A stretch of 64,000 bases of DNA from Xanthomonas fragariae (GCF_017603965.1 NZ_CP071955.1:2046001-2110000), one strand, 5' to 3'. Counted from the stretch's first letter, positions 1 through 9,675 are shown. Translations and numbers: made by a program. The notes: generated from the sequence alone by a model not told the origin.

Positions 1-1681
1 TGGCGCAGCGTTGCCTGTGGTGCTGGATGCCATCGCATTGAGCGTGGAGGCGCGTGGCGAGATTGCGTTGTACTGCTCGGTGATGGTGCTGGACGAAGTA
101 AGCCACACCTTGAGCCTCGGTTCGGCACCGCACTTTCCGATCGATTATAGCGGGCACTTCCAAGAGGTGCCGATCGGCGCAGACGGGCCACCCTGTGCGC
201 GCTCAGCCTCTATCGGCTGCCAGATCATCTGCCAGGACATCCAGGCCGACCCGAATTTCAGCCGGCATCACGCGATCTTGGCCGCGATGGGCATCGCGGC
301 ATGTTGCGTGACCCCGATCCTGGCCAGCAATGGCCAAGTGCTGGGCACGCTCAATATCTATTACGACCGCCCTCACCTGCCCTCGCTGCGCGAGCGGGCG
401 ATGGCGCGCTCGGCATCGCATCTGGCAGGCATCGTCATCGAACGCACGCGCGTGGATGCCAAGCTCAAGTTGTCGCTGCATGCCGAAACCGCTGCGCGTG
501 GTCAGGCAGAACATGCCAGCCGGGTCAAGGACGAGTTTCTAGCCACGCTCAGTCACGAATTGCGGACGCCGCTCAACGCCATCCTGGGGTGGTCGCGACT
601 GATGCAGTCCGAGGTCTTCGAGCCGGCCAATCTGGCCAGGGGTCTGGTCATCATCGAGCGTAGTGCGCGCGCGCAGACACAGATCATCGACGACTTGCTG
701 GACATGAGCGCGATTTTATCGGGCAAGATCCGCCTGCAAGCCGAGCATTTCGACATCGCCGGGCTGGCGCGCAGCACGGTGGAATTGATGCAACCGACTG
801 CACTGGCAAGCGAGATCTCGCTGGAACTAGATGCACTTGGCGAAGGCGAATTGTGGTTCTTCGGCGATGCCGGACGCTTGCAGCAAGTGCTGACCAATTT
901 GCTCAGCAACGCGCTCAAATTCACCGCTGCTGGCGGGACGGTACGGGTGACACTGGACATCGAGGACGAGCGCTTGCGCTTCTGCGTGCAGGACACCGGC
1001 ATTGGTATTGCACCGGACTTCCTGCCGCATGTGTTCGACCGTTTTCGGCAGGCCGATGCCGGCACGACGCGGCGCGTCGGCGGGCTGGGGCTGGGCTTGT
1101 CGATCTCGCGCCAGTTGGTCGATCTGCATGGCGGCAGCCTGGGTGCGTCCAGCGCTGGCGAAGGCCGGGGATCGATGTTCACTGTCGTGCTGCCGTTACA
1201 GCACGGCGTCAGCGATCTGCCCCCTGCTTCGGCAGACACCACGCAAGTGGGTACATTGCCGGCCTACTGCGACGGTCGCCTGGACGGCGTGCGCTTGTTG
1301 CTGGTCGACGACGATCAGGATTCGCGCGAAGCGGTCATGCATTTCCTGATGCTTGCCGGCGCGCAGGTGCAGGCAGCCGGCTCGGTGGACGCGGCCGAAC
1401 AGTACCTGGCCGCCGCGCCATTCGATGTCCTGCTCAGCGATATCGCCATGCCGCTCCGCGATGGCTATGACCTGATCCGCGCCGTGCGTTCGGGCCGTGC
1501 CGACCTGCCGCGGCACATCCCGGCCATCGCGCTCACCGCCTATGTGCGCGAAGAAGACCGCGACCGCGCCGTGGTCGCCGGCTTCGATGCGCATATGGGC
1601 AAGCCGGTGGAGCCGCCCGGCCTGGTCGATCTGATCGAACGTTTGATATTGCCACCGCGCGCGCGACGGGACGAGGCGTGA
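1..1681 (+). CDS. Hybrid sensor histidine kinase with GAF domain, 5' end cut by window edge
   Basis: The reading frame is open to the left edge, so the start lies upstream. The visible part has a GAF-type sensor domain over about the first 150 residues, a HisKA dimerisation helix with the motif SHELRTPLN, an ATPase domain with NLLSNALKFT and the G boxes GIGIAP and GLGLGL, and a C-terminal receiver domain. Counted from the TTG at base 11, the phospho-accepting His is residue 182 and the receiver Asp in SDIAMP is residue 477. All key catalytic residues are present. It should autophosphorylate in response to a cytoplasmic or ligand signal and pass phosphate to its own receiver. No cognate regulator is visible in the window, and the input signal is unknown. 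Confidence 0.93.
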   Translation, partial: GAALPVVLDAIALSVEARGEIALYCSVMVLDEVSHTLSLGSAPHFPIDYSGHFQEVPIGADGPPCARSASIGCQIICQDIQADPNFSRHHAILAAMGIAACCVTPILASNGQVLGTLNIYYDRPHLPSLRERAMARSASHLAGIVIERTRVDAKLKLSLHAETAARGQAEHASRVKDEFLATLSHELRTPLNAILGWSRLMQSEVFEPANLARGLVIIERSARAQTQIIDDLLDMSAILSGKIRLQAEHFDIAGLARSTVELMQPTALASEISLELDALGEGELWFFGDAGRLQQVLTNLLSNALKFTAAGGTVRVTLDIEDERLRFCVQDTGIGIAPDFLPHVFDRFRQADAGTTRRVGGLGLGLSISRQLVDLHGGSLGASSAGEGRGSMFTVVLPLQHGVSDLPPASADTTQVGTLPAYCDGRLDGVRLLLVDDDQDSREAVMHFLMLAGAQVQAAGSVDAAEQYLAAAPFDVLLSDIAMPLRDGYDLIRAVRSGRADLPRHIPAIALTAYVREEDRDRAVVAGFDAHMGKPVEPPGLVDLIERLILPPRARRDEA

Positions 1682-1922
1682 GGCTGCTCTGGCGCGGCTC
1701 ACAAGGCTCACAAAGCGACCCTTTATTGTCAGGAGCACTGACGGTGCCCGACGGTCTCACGTTTGACTCGACTATTTCGGTGCTGAGCGAGCAGTTATCA
1801 CCCAAATGCGTGCGCGGGACGGAAGTCGCAGCGATTGGCTCGCACGCACAGGATTTCTTGCACAAGCACACTTTCCAACCCGGCAGCCATCCCATCCTCC
1901 CCACCTAACCGGCGCGCCGCAA

Positions 1923-1949
1923 GCTGCCCCAACCAGTCACCGGGGCAGC
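1923..1949 (-). terminator. Hairpin just downstream of tex
   Basis: GCTGCCCC and GGGGCAGC form a perfect 8-bp stem around an 11-base loop, starting 5 bases after the tex stop on the minus strand. No T-run follows it, so it is a possible terminator or 3'-end stabiliser. The rest of the gap (1682-1954) between the kinase and tex holds no supported gene. Confidence 0.4.
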
Positions 1950-1954
1950 ATGAC

Positions 1955-4318
1955 TCAGGTGCGTTTTGCGCGTGCGAACGCAGCGGCGAGCGCGTTGTCG
2001 GCCGGGGGAACAGTAGTCCGCGGCTTGGTGCTGCCTTGCGCCGGACCACGCCCGCCACCCTCGCGACGGCCCTGCCCCGGGCCACCGTTGCCGCGTATCT
2101 CGCGCAATTGGGAAGCACCATCGGCCGGTGGTGGCGTGTCGGACAGCCGGCACGTCAGTGCGATGCGCTTGCGCGCCACATCCACTTCCAGCACCTTGAC
2201 CTTGACGATATCGCCGGCCTTGACCACGTCGCGCGGATCTTTGACGAAGGTGTCCGAGAGCGCGGAGATGTGCACTAGGCCATCCTGGTGCACGCCGATA
2301 TCGACGAAGGCGCCGAACGCTGCGACGTTGCTGACCACACCTTCGAGCACCATGCCTGGCTTGAGGTGCCTGATATCTTCGATGCCTTCGGCAAACTGCG
2401 CCGCCTTGAACTCGGGACGCGGATCGCGACCGGGTTTTTCCAGTTCCTTGAGGATGTCGCACACCGTCGGCACACCGAACTGTTCGTCGGTGAACAACTC
2501 CGGCTTCAGGCCCCGCAAAAAACTGCCGTCGCCCAGCAGTGCCTTGATCGGCTTGCCGGTCGCGCCAACGATGCGCTGGACCACAGGGTAGGCTTCCGGG
2601 TGCACCGCCGACACGTCCAGTGGCTCGTCGCCATCGGCAATGCGCAGAAAACCGGCACATTGTTCAAAGGTTTTGTCGCCTAACCGCGGCACTTTAAGCA
2701 GGTCCTTGCGGCGCTTGAACGGGCCGTTGTTGTCGCGATGACGCACGATGTTTTCCGCCACCGTGCTCGACAGCCCGGATACGCGCGACAGCAATGCCGC
2801 CGAGGCAGTGTTGACGTACACCCCGACTGCATTGACGCAGTCTTCTACGCGCGCTTCCAGCGCCTTGGCCAGGCGGTACTGATCCACGTCGTGCTGGTAC
2901 TGGCCTACGCCGATCGCCTTGGGCTCGATCTTGACCAACTCGGCCAACGGGTCCTGCAGACGACGCGCGATCGACACGGCGCCACGCAGCGACACGTCCA
3001 GATCGGGGAATTCCTTGGCCGCGATCTCGGACGCCGAATACACCGACGCGCCAGCTTCGCTGACCACGATCTTCTGCAGCTTGGTCGCACCGCATAGCGC
3101 AATTGCCTCACCGGCGAGCTTGTCGGTCTCGCGACTTGCGGTGCCGTTGCCGATCGCAATCAGCTCCACGTTGTGCTGCAGACACAACTTCTTGATCGTC
3201 TGCAGCGACTGCTCCCACTGCCGCCTGGGCTCGTGCGGATAAATCGTCTCGGTCGCCACCACCTTGCCGGTGGCATCGACCACCGCGATCTTGCAGCCGG
3301 TGCGGATACCCGGGTCCAGCCCGAGCACCACGCGTGGACCGGCAGGTGCGGCCAGCATCAGGTCCTTGAGGTTGTCGCCAAACACCGCGATCGCCTCGGC
3401 CTCGGCCTTTTCACGCGCCTGGTTGAACAGGTCCAGTTGCAGATGCATCTGCAGCTTGGCACGCCAGGTTAGACGGCACGCGTCCAGTAACCAGCGGTCG
3501 GCGGGACGGCCTGCATTGGAAATGCCGGCGCTGCGTGCCACGCGCCCTTCGGCGTACTGGTGGCCGGCGTCGACATCGTTGCCCGGGTCTAGGTCCAGAT
3601 ACAGAAATTCCTCACGGCGGGCACGGAACAAGGCCAGCAACCGGTGCGAAGGAATCTTGGCCAAGGACTCGGCATGGTCGAAGTAATCGCGGTACTTGGC
3701 ACCGGCTTCTTCCTTGCCCTCGGCAACGCGCGCGCGAATGATGCCGTTGTCATTGAGCCAGCTGCGCAGCTCGCCGACCAGCGCGGCGTCTTCGCCCCAG
3801 CGCTCCATCAGGATTGCGCGCGCGCCTTCCAGTGCCGCTTTGATGTCGGTGACGCCCTTCTCGGCATCGATGAACACCGCGGCGGCCACTTCCGGCGCCT
3901 GACTTGGATCAGACAGCAGACCATCGGCCAACGGTTCCAGCCCGGCTTCGCGCGCAATCTGGGCACGGGTGCGGCGCTTGGGCTTGTAAGGCAGGTACAG
4001 ATCTTCCAACCGCGACTTGGTATCGGCAGCGGCGATCTCGTTGCGCAATTGGTCGCTGAGTTTGCCCTGCTCGCCAATGCTGGACAGGATCGCCGCGCGG
4101 CGCTCTTCCAGCTCGCGCAGATAGGTCAGCCGCGTTTCGAGGTTGCGAAGTTGGGTATCGTCCAGGCCGCCGGTGACTTCCTTACGGTAGCGGGCGATGA
4201 ACGGAACGCTGGCGCCTTCATCCAAAAGGCTGATGGCGGCGCGCGCCTGGGCGGGCTGGGCACCGATCTCGTCGGCGATGGTGCGAGCAATCTGCTGGGC
4301 AAGCTGGCTATCGTGCAT
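1955..4318 (-). CDS. tex: Tex family transcription accessory protein
   Basis: The 787-residue protein matches the usual Tex/YhgF length (about 770-790). The N-terminal helical part contains the family segment [12 protein letters not shown] YqgF/RuvX-like fold follows with GLDPGIRTG and [12 protein letters not shown], then helix-hairpin-helix elements, and a C-terminal S1 RNA-binding domain with [21 protein letters not shown] low-complexity Gly/Arg-rich tail ends the protein. Tex proteins bind nucleic acid and affect transcription; in some pathogens they influence toxin or virulence gene expression, but the exact mechanism is not settled. The ATG start is followed by [11 protein letters not shown], a typical beginning for this family. 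It is transcribed alone on the minus strand. Confidence 0.96.
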   Translation of the reverse strand: MHDSQLAQQIARTIADEIGAQPAQARAAISLLDEGASVPFIARYRKEVTGGLDDTQLRNLETRLTYLRELEERRAAILSSIGEQGKLSDQLRNEIAAADTKSRLEDLYLPYKPKRRTRAQIAREAGLEPLADGLLSDPSQAPEVAAAVFIDAEKGVTDIKAALEGARAILMERWGEDAALVGELRSWLNDNGIIRARVAEGKEEAGAKYRDYFDHAESLAKIPSHRLLALFRARREEFLYLDLDPGNDVDAGHQYAEGRVARSAGISNAGRPADRWLLDACRLTWRAKLQMHLQLDLFNQAREKAEAEAIAVFGDNLKDLMLAAPAGPRVVLGLDPGIRTGCKIAVVDATGKVVATETIYPHEPRRQWEQSLQTIKKLCLQHNVELIAIGNGTASRETDKLAGEAIALCGATKLQKIVVSEAGASVYSASEIAAKEFPDLDVSLRGAVSIARRLQDPLAELVKIEPKAIGVGQYQHDVDQYRLAKALEARVEDCVNAVGVYVNTASAALLSRVSGLSSTVAENIVRHRDNNGPFKRRKDLLKVPRLGDKTFEQCAGFLRIADGDEPLDVSAVHPEAYPVVQRIVGATGKPIKALLGDGSFLRGLKPELFTDEQFGVPTVCDILKELEKPGRDPRPEFKAAQFAEGIEDIRHLKPGMVLEGVVSNVAAFGAFVDIGVHQDGLVHISALSDTFVKDPRDVVKAGDIVKVKVLEVDVARKRIALTCRLSDTPPPADGASQLREIRGNGGPGQGRREGGGRGPAQGSTKPRTTVPPADNALAAAFARAKRT

Positions 4319-4421
4319 GGCGGTGCGGCCGGAACCGCTTCACTGAAAAAAACCATTTTCGCAGTGCAAGCCCACTGCGGAAACCCGTTGACAGGACCGT
4401 CGTAAACCTATGCCGCCGCGA

Positions 4422-4649
4422 TCAGCTGACGCGACGGGCGTAATGGGTGGCTGCGCGCTCGACCAGGATGCTTTCCTGCAGCGACTCCAGCGCCATTACG
4501 CGGATCTTGCCAACATTCTTTACCGGCACCATGCGCTCGACATACACCTCCGGGCCAGCATCGGTCATCGCACGCGACTTGCTTAATCCATAAGGCATCA
4601 CGCCCTTGTCGCCATCTTTGCTGCCACCGACGTACAGGACAATCGACAT
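4422..4649 (-). CDS. Small conserved protein of unknown function (75 aa)
   Basis: A longer frame runs up to base 4826, but the ATG at 4649 is preceded by a perfect AGGAGG ribosome-binding site eight bases away (AGGAGGTGTGGC then ATG), so the short version is chosen. The protein begins MSIVLYVGGSKDG and has no signal peptide, membrane segment or recognisable catalytic motif. It ends in a basic stretch, HYARRVS. I recognise no family. It is a monocistronic minus-strand gene upstream of tex, separated from it by about 100 bases. Confidence 0.7.
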   Translation of the reverse strand: MSIVLYVGGSKDGDKGVMPYGLSKSRAMTDAGPEVYVERMVPVKNVGKIRVMALESLQESILVERAATHYARRVS

Positions 4650-4834
4650 GCCACACCTCCTGTTGCTGCATTGGTGGCGCCAGGATAACGAGCGCGCCGT
4701 GAGGAGCTCTCCACACAGGTTAACGCCGGCTGTTTGCGGTTTGGTGACCGTGGCTAGGCCGGGCTCGCTTTTCATGGCCGCTTCACCCCGCTTGGCCGGC
4801 AAATTGCGCACCGCCCGCTCTCTCATGACAACGC

Positions 4835-5432
4835 ATGGACCTTAAAAGCGGCTACCCATTCTGGTCGATCCGCAACGGATTGATGCGCACCTACCCGTGC
4901 CTTGAGCAAGACACTCAATACGAGGTCGCCATCGTCGGTGGGAGAGTCACCACCGCGCTGATCGCGCATGAATTGTCGTGCCACGCCGCAAGGTTGTGGC
5001 GATCGAGCAATGCGACATCGGTTGGGGCAGCACCTCGGCCAGCACGTCCTTACTGCAGTAAGAAATCGATACGCCGATGATAGAGCTGGCCAGGCAATGC
5101 GGCATGCCGGGCGCCGCGCTGGCATATGGTGCGTGTGCGCAAGCCATCCTCGACGTGCAAGTCCTGTGCAATACCCTCGGCCGCTACGACTTCAAATGCC
5201 GGATGCGAGGCTGCGCCCGGCATCCTCTTGGGGCGGCACCTTCGCAGAAACCGCTGACGGGCTGCCGTTCTTCGGCCCGCATCCTGAGCGAGGCCGACGC
5301 ATGTCGTTTGCGATGGCCTAATGCGGCAATGGCATCACCTACGGCGCGATTGGCGCCGGGCTATTGCGGGCGCAACTGGAAGGCCCGCCTCACCCGCTGT
5401 CCGAGTTGTTCGGTTTTTCGCGATCGCGTTGA
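4835..5432 (+). pseudogene. Decayed FAD-dependent oxidoreductase (DadA/DAO-like)
   Basis: Fragments of one protein are spread over three frames. The N-terminal part (from 4835) reads DLKSGYPFWSIRNGL, then YEVAIVGGRVTTALIA, an FAD dinucleotide-binding motif whose GGGxxG glycine pattern is damaged. The next frame carries IEQCDIGWGSTSAST. The C-terminal frame carries WGGTFAETADGLPFFGPHP and GNGITYGAIGAGLL, the typical end of DAO-fold oxidoreductases, and stops at 5432. The full-length family is about 380-400 residues, so roughly half of the middle is missing. At least two frameshifts and one large deletion are needed to explain it. The remnant overlaps the 3' end of the opposing membrane-protein gene by about 40 bases. 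Confidence 0.8.
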
Positions 5433-5905
5433 AAGCCCCACGGCCACCAACCGTAGCCGTGCATCGCATACATATCCGCAGCCCGCTCCAACGGGTTGCG
5501 CACATGGATGCCGCCGCACAAGAAATACACCGGTAAAAACAGCGGGCCTAGCAGCATATATTGGTAGACATGCGCACGCTCGTGATCGCCTAAGCGCACC
5601 GGCGGATGCTGACAGCGGCCAGCGGCATGCGCGTATGTGCTGCACTGCAAGTCGAGCGAGCGACCTTTCAACACAATCACATTGCCCAACGTCATTGCCC
5701 CACCCGGCCCCCATGGCCATGCATGGAAGACCAGTGCGCGTTCGCGGTTGGACCAGCGCGGCCTGGCGCCAAAACAACTGCCGATCGCACCGATCACAAG
5801 CCCAAGCACGGTATTGGGCAGCGTCCACAGCACGCCAAAGGCCTGCAACGCAGCCAGCCTGCGCTGTGCAGCGCTCAGTCGGCCTGATTGGGGAGCAGCA
5901 GCCAC
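5390..5905 (-). CDS. Conserved membrane protein of unknown function
   Basis: This 171-residue protein has two hydrophobic stretches near the N-terminus (FGVLWTLPNTVLGLVIGAIG) and one in the middle (YQYMLLGPLFLPVYFLCGG). Before the middle segment is LGDHERAHVYQY, whose HERAH resembles a metal-binding HExxH, although a real protease function is not shown. The tail is polar. The upstream gene encodes a PspC protein and overlaps it by about 30 bases if the ATG at 5905 is used; a non-ATG start just after the PspC stop is also possible. The overlap suggests translational coupling. Function unknown. Confidence 0.7.
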   Translation of the reverse strand: MAAAPQSGRLSAAQRRLAALQAFGVLWTLPNTVLGLVIGAIGSCFGARPRWSNRERALVFHAWPWGPGGAMTLGNVIVLKGRSLDLQCSTYAHAAGRCQHPPVRLGDHERAHVYQYMLLGPLFLPVYFLCGGIHVRNPLERAADMYAMHGYGWWPWGFQRDREKPNNSDSG

Positions 5906-6072
5906 AGAACCAGATAGACCAGAATGCCCGGGAACGCGGCCGAGGCGATCGAGACGATGACGAACAACACGCGCAGCAGCGTGGAACTCCAGCCGAGACG
6001 GCGTGCGATACCACCGACGACGCCAGCGATCATGCGATCGTTAAGGGAACGGGACAGTGTGGTGGTGGACAC
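5875..6072 (-). CDS. PspC domain protein (65 aa)
   Basis: A short protein with the PspC family pattern: LNDRMIAGVVGGIARRLGW, a polar N-terminal half, then LLRVLFVIVSI and one clear transmembrane stretch (FPGILVYLVLWLLLP). PspC proteins are small inner-membrane proteins, first known from the phage-shock envelope-stress response, where PspC works with PspA and PspB. No pspA or pspB is nearby, so this is an orphan PspC-like protein. An AGGAG ribosome-binding site lies upstream of the ATG at 6072. It is first in a two-gene unit with the overlapping downstream membrane protein. Confidence 0.88.
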   Translation of the reverse strand: MSTTTLSRSLNDRMIAGVVGGIARRLGWSSTLLRVLFVIVSIASAAFPGILVYLVLWLLLPNQAD

Positions 6073-6187
6073 GGCAAGACTCCTGCAAATGTAGGAGACA
6101 GTTTAAAGAGTCCGACGACAGCACATCGTGATGGCTGCGGGGGGTTTCTCAGCATAGCTGTAGGCGAGGTGCCGCATGCCGACAGCA

Positions 6188-7264
6188 TCAGGTGGTGCCG
6201 CCACGCTCCTGTAACCAGCGATGGATAGCCACCGGCACTTCGCGCTGGGCACGTCCGGAAACGTAGATGCCGATATGCCCGCCGCGAAAACTCAGCTCGC
6301 TGTAATCGTCGCTGCCGACCAGACTACGCAGCGCGCGCGAGGCATCCGGCGGCACCAGATGATCGTGTTCGGCATAGATATTCAACACCGGCATGTCGAT
6401 TGCCTTCAGATCCACCGCCTGCCCGCCGATGCTCACTTGGCCGGTGACCAGCCCATTGCGCTGATAGAACAACGTGACGAACTCGCGGAAGGCCTCGCCA
6501 GCCAGATCGGGCGAATCGAAGATCCACTTTTCCATACGCAGGAAATCTTCCAGCGCCTGCTTGTCGTCGAGGATGTCGAGCAGGCTCACGTACTTTTGCA
6601 GATTGAGCCGGAACGGCTTGAGCATCAGGTAAATGACGTTCATCAGATCCGCCGGCACATTGCCCATCGTATCGACGAACAGATCCACATCGACCATGCG
6701 CGCCCAATTGGACAGCATGTTGTCGGGAGTGTGGAAATCCACCGGCGTGACCATGGTGATCAGGTTGCGCACCTTGGACCGCTGCAACGCGGCGTAGCAC
6801 AACGAGAACGTGCCGCCCTGGCAGATGCCGAGCAGATCGACCGCATCCAGCCCCGACTGCGCGCGTAAGTGATCTACCGCGCCATCGATATAGCGCAGCA
6901 GATAATCTTCGAGGGTGAGGTAACGCTCAGAGCGATCTGGATAGCCCCAATCCAGCACGTAAACGTCCTGACCGTGACTGAGCAGGCCCTTGACCAGCGA
7001 GCGATCGGCCTGCAGGTCGACCATGTACGGGCGATTGACCAGCGCGTAGACGATCAACAACGGCGTCTTCGCCACTGGCGCTTGCTCGCCGACAAAGCGA
7101 TACAGCAACACCTTGCCATCGCGCCAGACTTCTTCGCGCTCGGTGGCGCCGTAATCCACATCCTCAACGTCAGGCAGCAGCTTGAGCCCCTCGCGCAGCT
7201 TGCGCTGCATCGACAGGGTTTCCTGCATCAGGTCTTCGGCGCTGAATCCCAACGGGCCTTTCAT
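6188..7264 (-). CDS. phaC: Class III poly(R)-hydroxyalkanoate synthase subunit PhaC
   Basis: This is the catalytic subunit of the two-subunit (class III) PHA synthase, which polymerises (R)-3-hydroxyacyl-CoA into storage polyester at the granule surface. At 358 residues it matches the class III PhaC length (about 355), against roughly 560-590 for class I and II. The alpha/beta-hydrolase lipase-like box reads GICQGG, with the nucleophilic Cys at residue 148. The Asp of AEHDHLVPP (301) and the His of GGHIGIYV (330) complete the triad. It starts with an ATGA overlap with the upstream phaE stop, so the two subunits are translationally coupled, as expected for an obligate complex. Confidence 0.97.
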   Translation of the reverse strand: MKGPLGFSAEDLMQETLSMQRKLREGLKLLPDVEDVDYGATEREEVWRDGKVLLYRFVGEQAPVAKTPLLIVYALVNRPYMVDLQADRSLVKGLLSHGQDVYVLDWGYPDRSERYLTLEDYLLRYIDGAVDHLRAQSGLDAVDLLGICQGGTFSLCYAALQRSKVRNLITMVTPVDFHTPDNMLSNWARMVDVDLFVDTMGNVPADLMNVIYLMLKPFRLNLQKYVSLLDILDDKQALEDFLRMEKWIFDSPDLAGEAFREFVTLFYQRNGLVTGQVSIGGQAVDLKAIDMPVLNIYAEHDHLVPPDASRALRSLVGSDDYSELSFRGGHIGIYVSGRAQREVPVAIHRWLQERGGTT

Positions 7265-8448
7265 GCCTGCGCTCCACGTGGCTTGCGTGTAATCGGCTTG
7301 CCGGCGGGCTTGCCAGTGGATGGCTTGGATACGGTCTTTGAATCGGTGGTCTTTTTAGCTGGAGACTTTTTAGCTGCTTTAGCTGCAGTCTTTTTCGCTG
7401 CGGTTTTTTTGACGGCGCTGGTTGCAGTTGTTGGCTTGGGCGCAGCACTCGCCTTGGATGCGGCCGCACGCTTGGCCGTGGCCGGCGCGACCGGATCGGC
7501 AGTCGACGCTGCCGCAGGTTTGCTTGCGGGGCTTGCCGCCGTACGCAGCATGCGCTGCACCAAACGCTCCAGCTCGGCAATACGGCGATGGGCAGCATCC
7601 ATTTCCGAACGGGTCGGCATTCCGAAGCGTTCGCTGAGTTCTTCGACTTGCTCTTGCAGCGCAGCGCGCATGCGCATGTGCGCGTTGGCGAAGCCGCCGT
7701 ACACTTGACGAAACTGGTCCGACAACGCAACGTCGGCATAGGATTCTTCAGCCGCTTCGATCCACAGATCGAACAAGGCGCGCGCGCTGGTCAGCTGGCT
7801 ACCGCTGCTCTCGTGCTCGCTCAGCTTGGACGCAAAGCGCGTGAACGCCTGCTCGATGGCGGCCTTGAGTTGCTCGCCATAGGCCTGCGACTGCTCCTGA
7901 TAGTCTTGCTGCGCGCGTGCCAGTTTCTGCAGGCGGGCCTGATGATTACGGTTCAATCCGAACGCCGGCATGTCCAACCACGACGCATTTTCCTGCCGCC
8001 ATTTTTCCCAAGTCTGCGCCGCTTCCTGCAGCCACGGGTCGAAGCCGACCTGGCTGCCACCGCGCAACGAACCGAGCGTCCATTGCATCAATTGCCCGCC
8101 CTGCCCTTGCACGGCCTTCCGCCACGCATCGGAGACTTCGTTGGCAGAGGTGTCCCGCCCGGCAAATTGCGCGGCCACCTCTTGCATGGTGCCGAACCAA
8201 GCGCCGGCCTGATTGAGGAAGCGGTCGATCGCTTCCTGCGCCTGCGGTGCTGCCTGCGTGGTCAACAACTGAGACCACCAGTCCACCGCCTTGCGCCAGT
8301 CTTGCGGTACGTCGCTATCGGGAGCCGGTGGCGGCCGCGCAGCGGAGCCGGCGGCCTGACCGTGGCGCATGGCATCTTCCCAGGCACTCCAATACTGGCG
8401 CGCCTTGTCCTCGAAGTTGCCGTTGTCCGAACCGCTACCTGCCATCAT
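7261..8448 (-). CDS. phaE: Class III PHA synthase subunit PhaE with Lys/Ala-rich tail
   Basis: The 395-residue accessory subunit is required for activity of class III PhaC. The body (about residues 10-300) is helical, with an N-terminal aromatic segment (ARQYWSAWEDAM), a phasin-like middle and a coiled coil near 265-300. From about residue 305 to the end the protein is almost entirely Ala, Lys, Thr, Ser and Pro, with blocks such as AAKKTAAKAAKK and KKTTDSKTVSK. This resembles histone-H1-like tails of bacterial DNA-binding or granule-associated proteins (PhaF type). Two ATG codons stand in tandem at the start; the first is used here. It is immediately followed by phaC with a 4-base overlap. 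Confidence 0.93.
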   Translation of the reverse strand: MMAGSGSDNGNFEDKARQYWSAWEDAMRHGQAAGSAARPPPAPDSDVPQDWRKAVDWWSQLLTTQAAPQAQEAIDRFLNQAGAWFGTMQEVAAQFAGRDTSANEVSDAWRKAVQGQGGQLMQWTLGSLRGGSQVGFDPWLQEAAQTWEKWRQENASWLDMPAFGLNRNHQARLQKLARAQQDYQEQSQAYGEQLKAAIEQAFTRFASKLSEHESSGSQLTSARALFDLWIEAAEESYADVALSDQFRQVYGGFANAHMRMRAALQEQVEELSERFGMPTRSEMDAAHRRIAELERLVQRMLRTAASPASKPAAASTADPVAPATAKRAAASKASAAPKPTTATSAVKKTAAKKTAAKAAKKSPAKKTTDSKTVSKPSTGKPAGKPITRKPRGAQA

Positions 8449-8503
8449 CCCTTCCCGTGACTGTCCACCCAGCCATCCTACCGCGTGTGTCCCGGCATAC
8501 CGG

Positions 8504-9117
8504 TCAGGGTTTGAGGATCCGCAGCGTCTTGCCGATCATTAGCGAGCCCGACAACGCAAACAGCAGCACCAGCGGGTGGAACTGCCACGGCCCGAGCTGC
8601 CACTGGCCCCACCACAGGGTGTCGCCATACGGCCACTGCTGGCGGCGACCGCGAGCAGAATCACCAACAGCAGGCTGGTGGGAATCGAGGTGCCTTCGAA
8701 TTACGGCACCTTGTCGGCCTCGCCGGCGATCCCTTCGGCAGTGACGTTGTAACGCGCCAACCGGCTTACGCCGCAGCAGACAAAATAGCTCGGCACCAGC
8801 CAATCCCAGCCACCGCGCATGCCGCAGGCATAGCCCAGCGAGGCCGGCGCCGCCCCGAACGAAATCACGTCGGCCAGCGAATCCAGCTCGCGGCCCAAGA
8901 TTGAGAACGCTTTGCGCCAGCGCGCCACATGCCCGTCCAGCGCATCGAACACGAACGCCAGCGGAATCAGCGCCATGCCCAGCAAGAGATCGCCACGATG
9001 GCCTTCCTGCAAAAACCGCATCACCGCGAAGATCACCCCGATGCCGCAGAAGCCATTGGCCAACGTGAACAAGTCCGCGAGGTGGAAATCGCGCAACCTC
9101 GAGAAATGGCGTTTCAT
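8504..9117 (-). pseudogene. pssA: CDP-diacylglycerol--serine O-phosphatidyltransferase (PssA-like), disrupted
   Basis: The first 139 residues from the ATG at 9117 (MKRHFSRLRDFHLADL) are a good CDP-alcohol phosphatidyltransferase with an intact signature: DG at the start, AR two residues on, then G, D and D at the conserved spacing (within DALDGHVARW and LGRELDSLAD). After KVP an in-frame TAA (8701-8703) stands where Tyr is expected. The frame continues as FEGTSIPTSLLLV, then shifts near 8640 to a frame reading YGDTLWWGQWQLGPW and ending GSLMIGKTLRILKP at 8504. So the gene has one nonsense mutation and one frameshift in its last third, removing the final membrane helices. A TTG at 9144 is an alternative start. 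Confidence 0.85.
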
Positions 9118-9186
9118 GCGGAGCCTGGGGTGAGCAGGACGCAAAGGGTAACGCGCGCTCTACGCAGGCGACCGTTCTGATATCGC

Positions 9187-9675
9187 TTAGATCCGCGAAT
9201 ACGTCCACGACTGCATGCGCCCGTCGCGATACGGCATGACGCCATGGAACGGACGCGGGTCGCCGTCGAACACCAACGGTAGGAAGTTCCGGTCGCCTTC
9301 CCACATCGGCACTTGGTCCATCTGGTCGATTGCCACCCATTTCAGTGTGCCCTCCGGGTTCGAGGTCTGCGGCGTGCCTTCGAAGCTTCCGATCAGGAAC
9401 ACAAAGCACAGCCAGTCCTCACCGTGCTTGCCGAAGCCCGGCCAGCTGATGGTGCCGCGCAATTGCATTTCACCGCACTCCACGCCAGCTTCTTCGCGAA
9501 TCTCGCGGCGCATGCCGGCCAGCACGTCTTCGTCCGGTTCCACCTTGCCGCCGAGCCCGTTGTACTTGCCCAGGTGTTGATCGCCGGGACGGGCAGTGCG
9601 ATGGATCATCAACACCTGCGTGCCGTCCGGCGATAACAGGTAGCCAAGCGTGGCGACAATGGGGGTATAGGGCAT
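9187..9675 (-). CDS. Nudix hydrolase (MutT-like, likely nucleotide-pool sanitising)
   Basis: The 162-residue protein contains a full Nudix box: GGKVEPDEDV, followed by REIREEAG at the correct spacing. The Glu residues that bind the divalent metal are all present. The start MPYTPIVATLGYLL and the segment KYNGLGGKVEP resemble MTH1/8-oxo-dGTP diphosphatase-type members, so removal of oxidised nucleoside triphosphates is the best guess. Other Nudix substrates cannot be excluded from sequence. It lies on the minus strand between a DUF1249 gene and the broken pssA. Confidence 0.9.
   Translation of the reverse strand: MPYTPIVATLGYLLSPDGTQVLMIHRTARPGDQHLGKYNGLGGKVEPDEDVLAGMRREIREEAGVECGEMQLRGTISWPGFGKHGEDWLCFVFLIGSFEGTPQTSNPEGTLKWVAIDQMDQVPMWEGDRNFLPLVFDGDPRPFHGVMPYRDGRMQSWTYSRI

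Noticed and set aside
1678..1908. A 76-codon frame overlapping the stop of the first kinase gene
   Set aside because: No ribosome-binding site, no motif and no neighbour that would support it.
5077..6228. A 383-codon plus-strand frame
   Set aside because: It combines part of the FAD oxidoreductase relic with antisense of the membrane protein and pspC genes; only its first part has coding ancestry.
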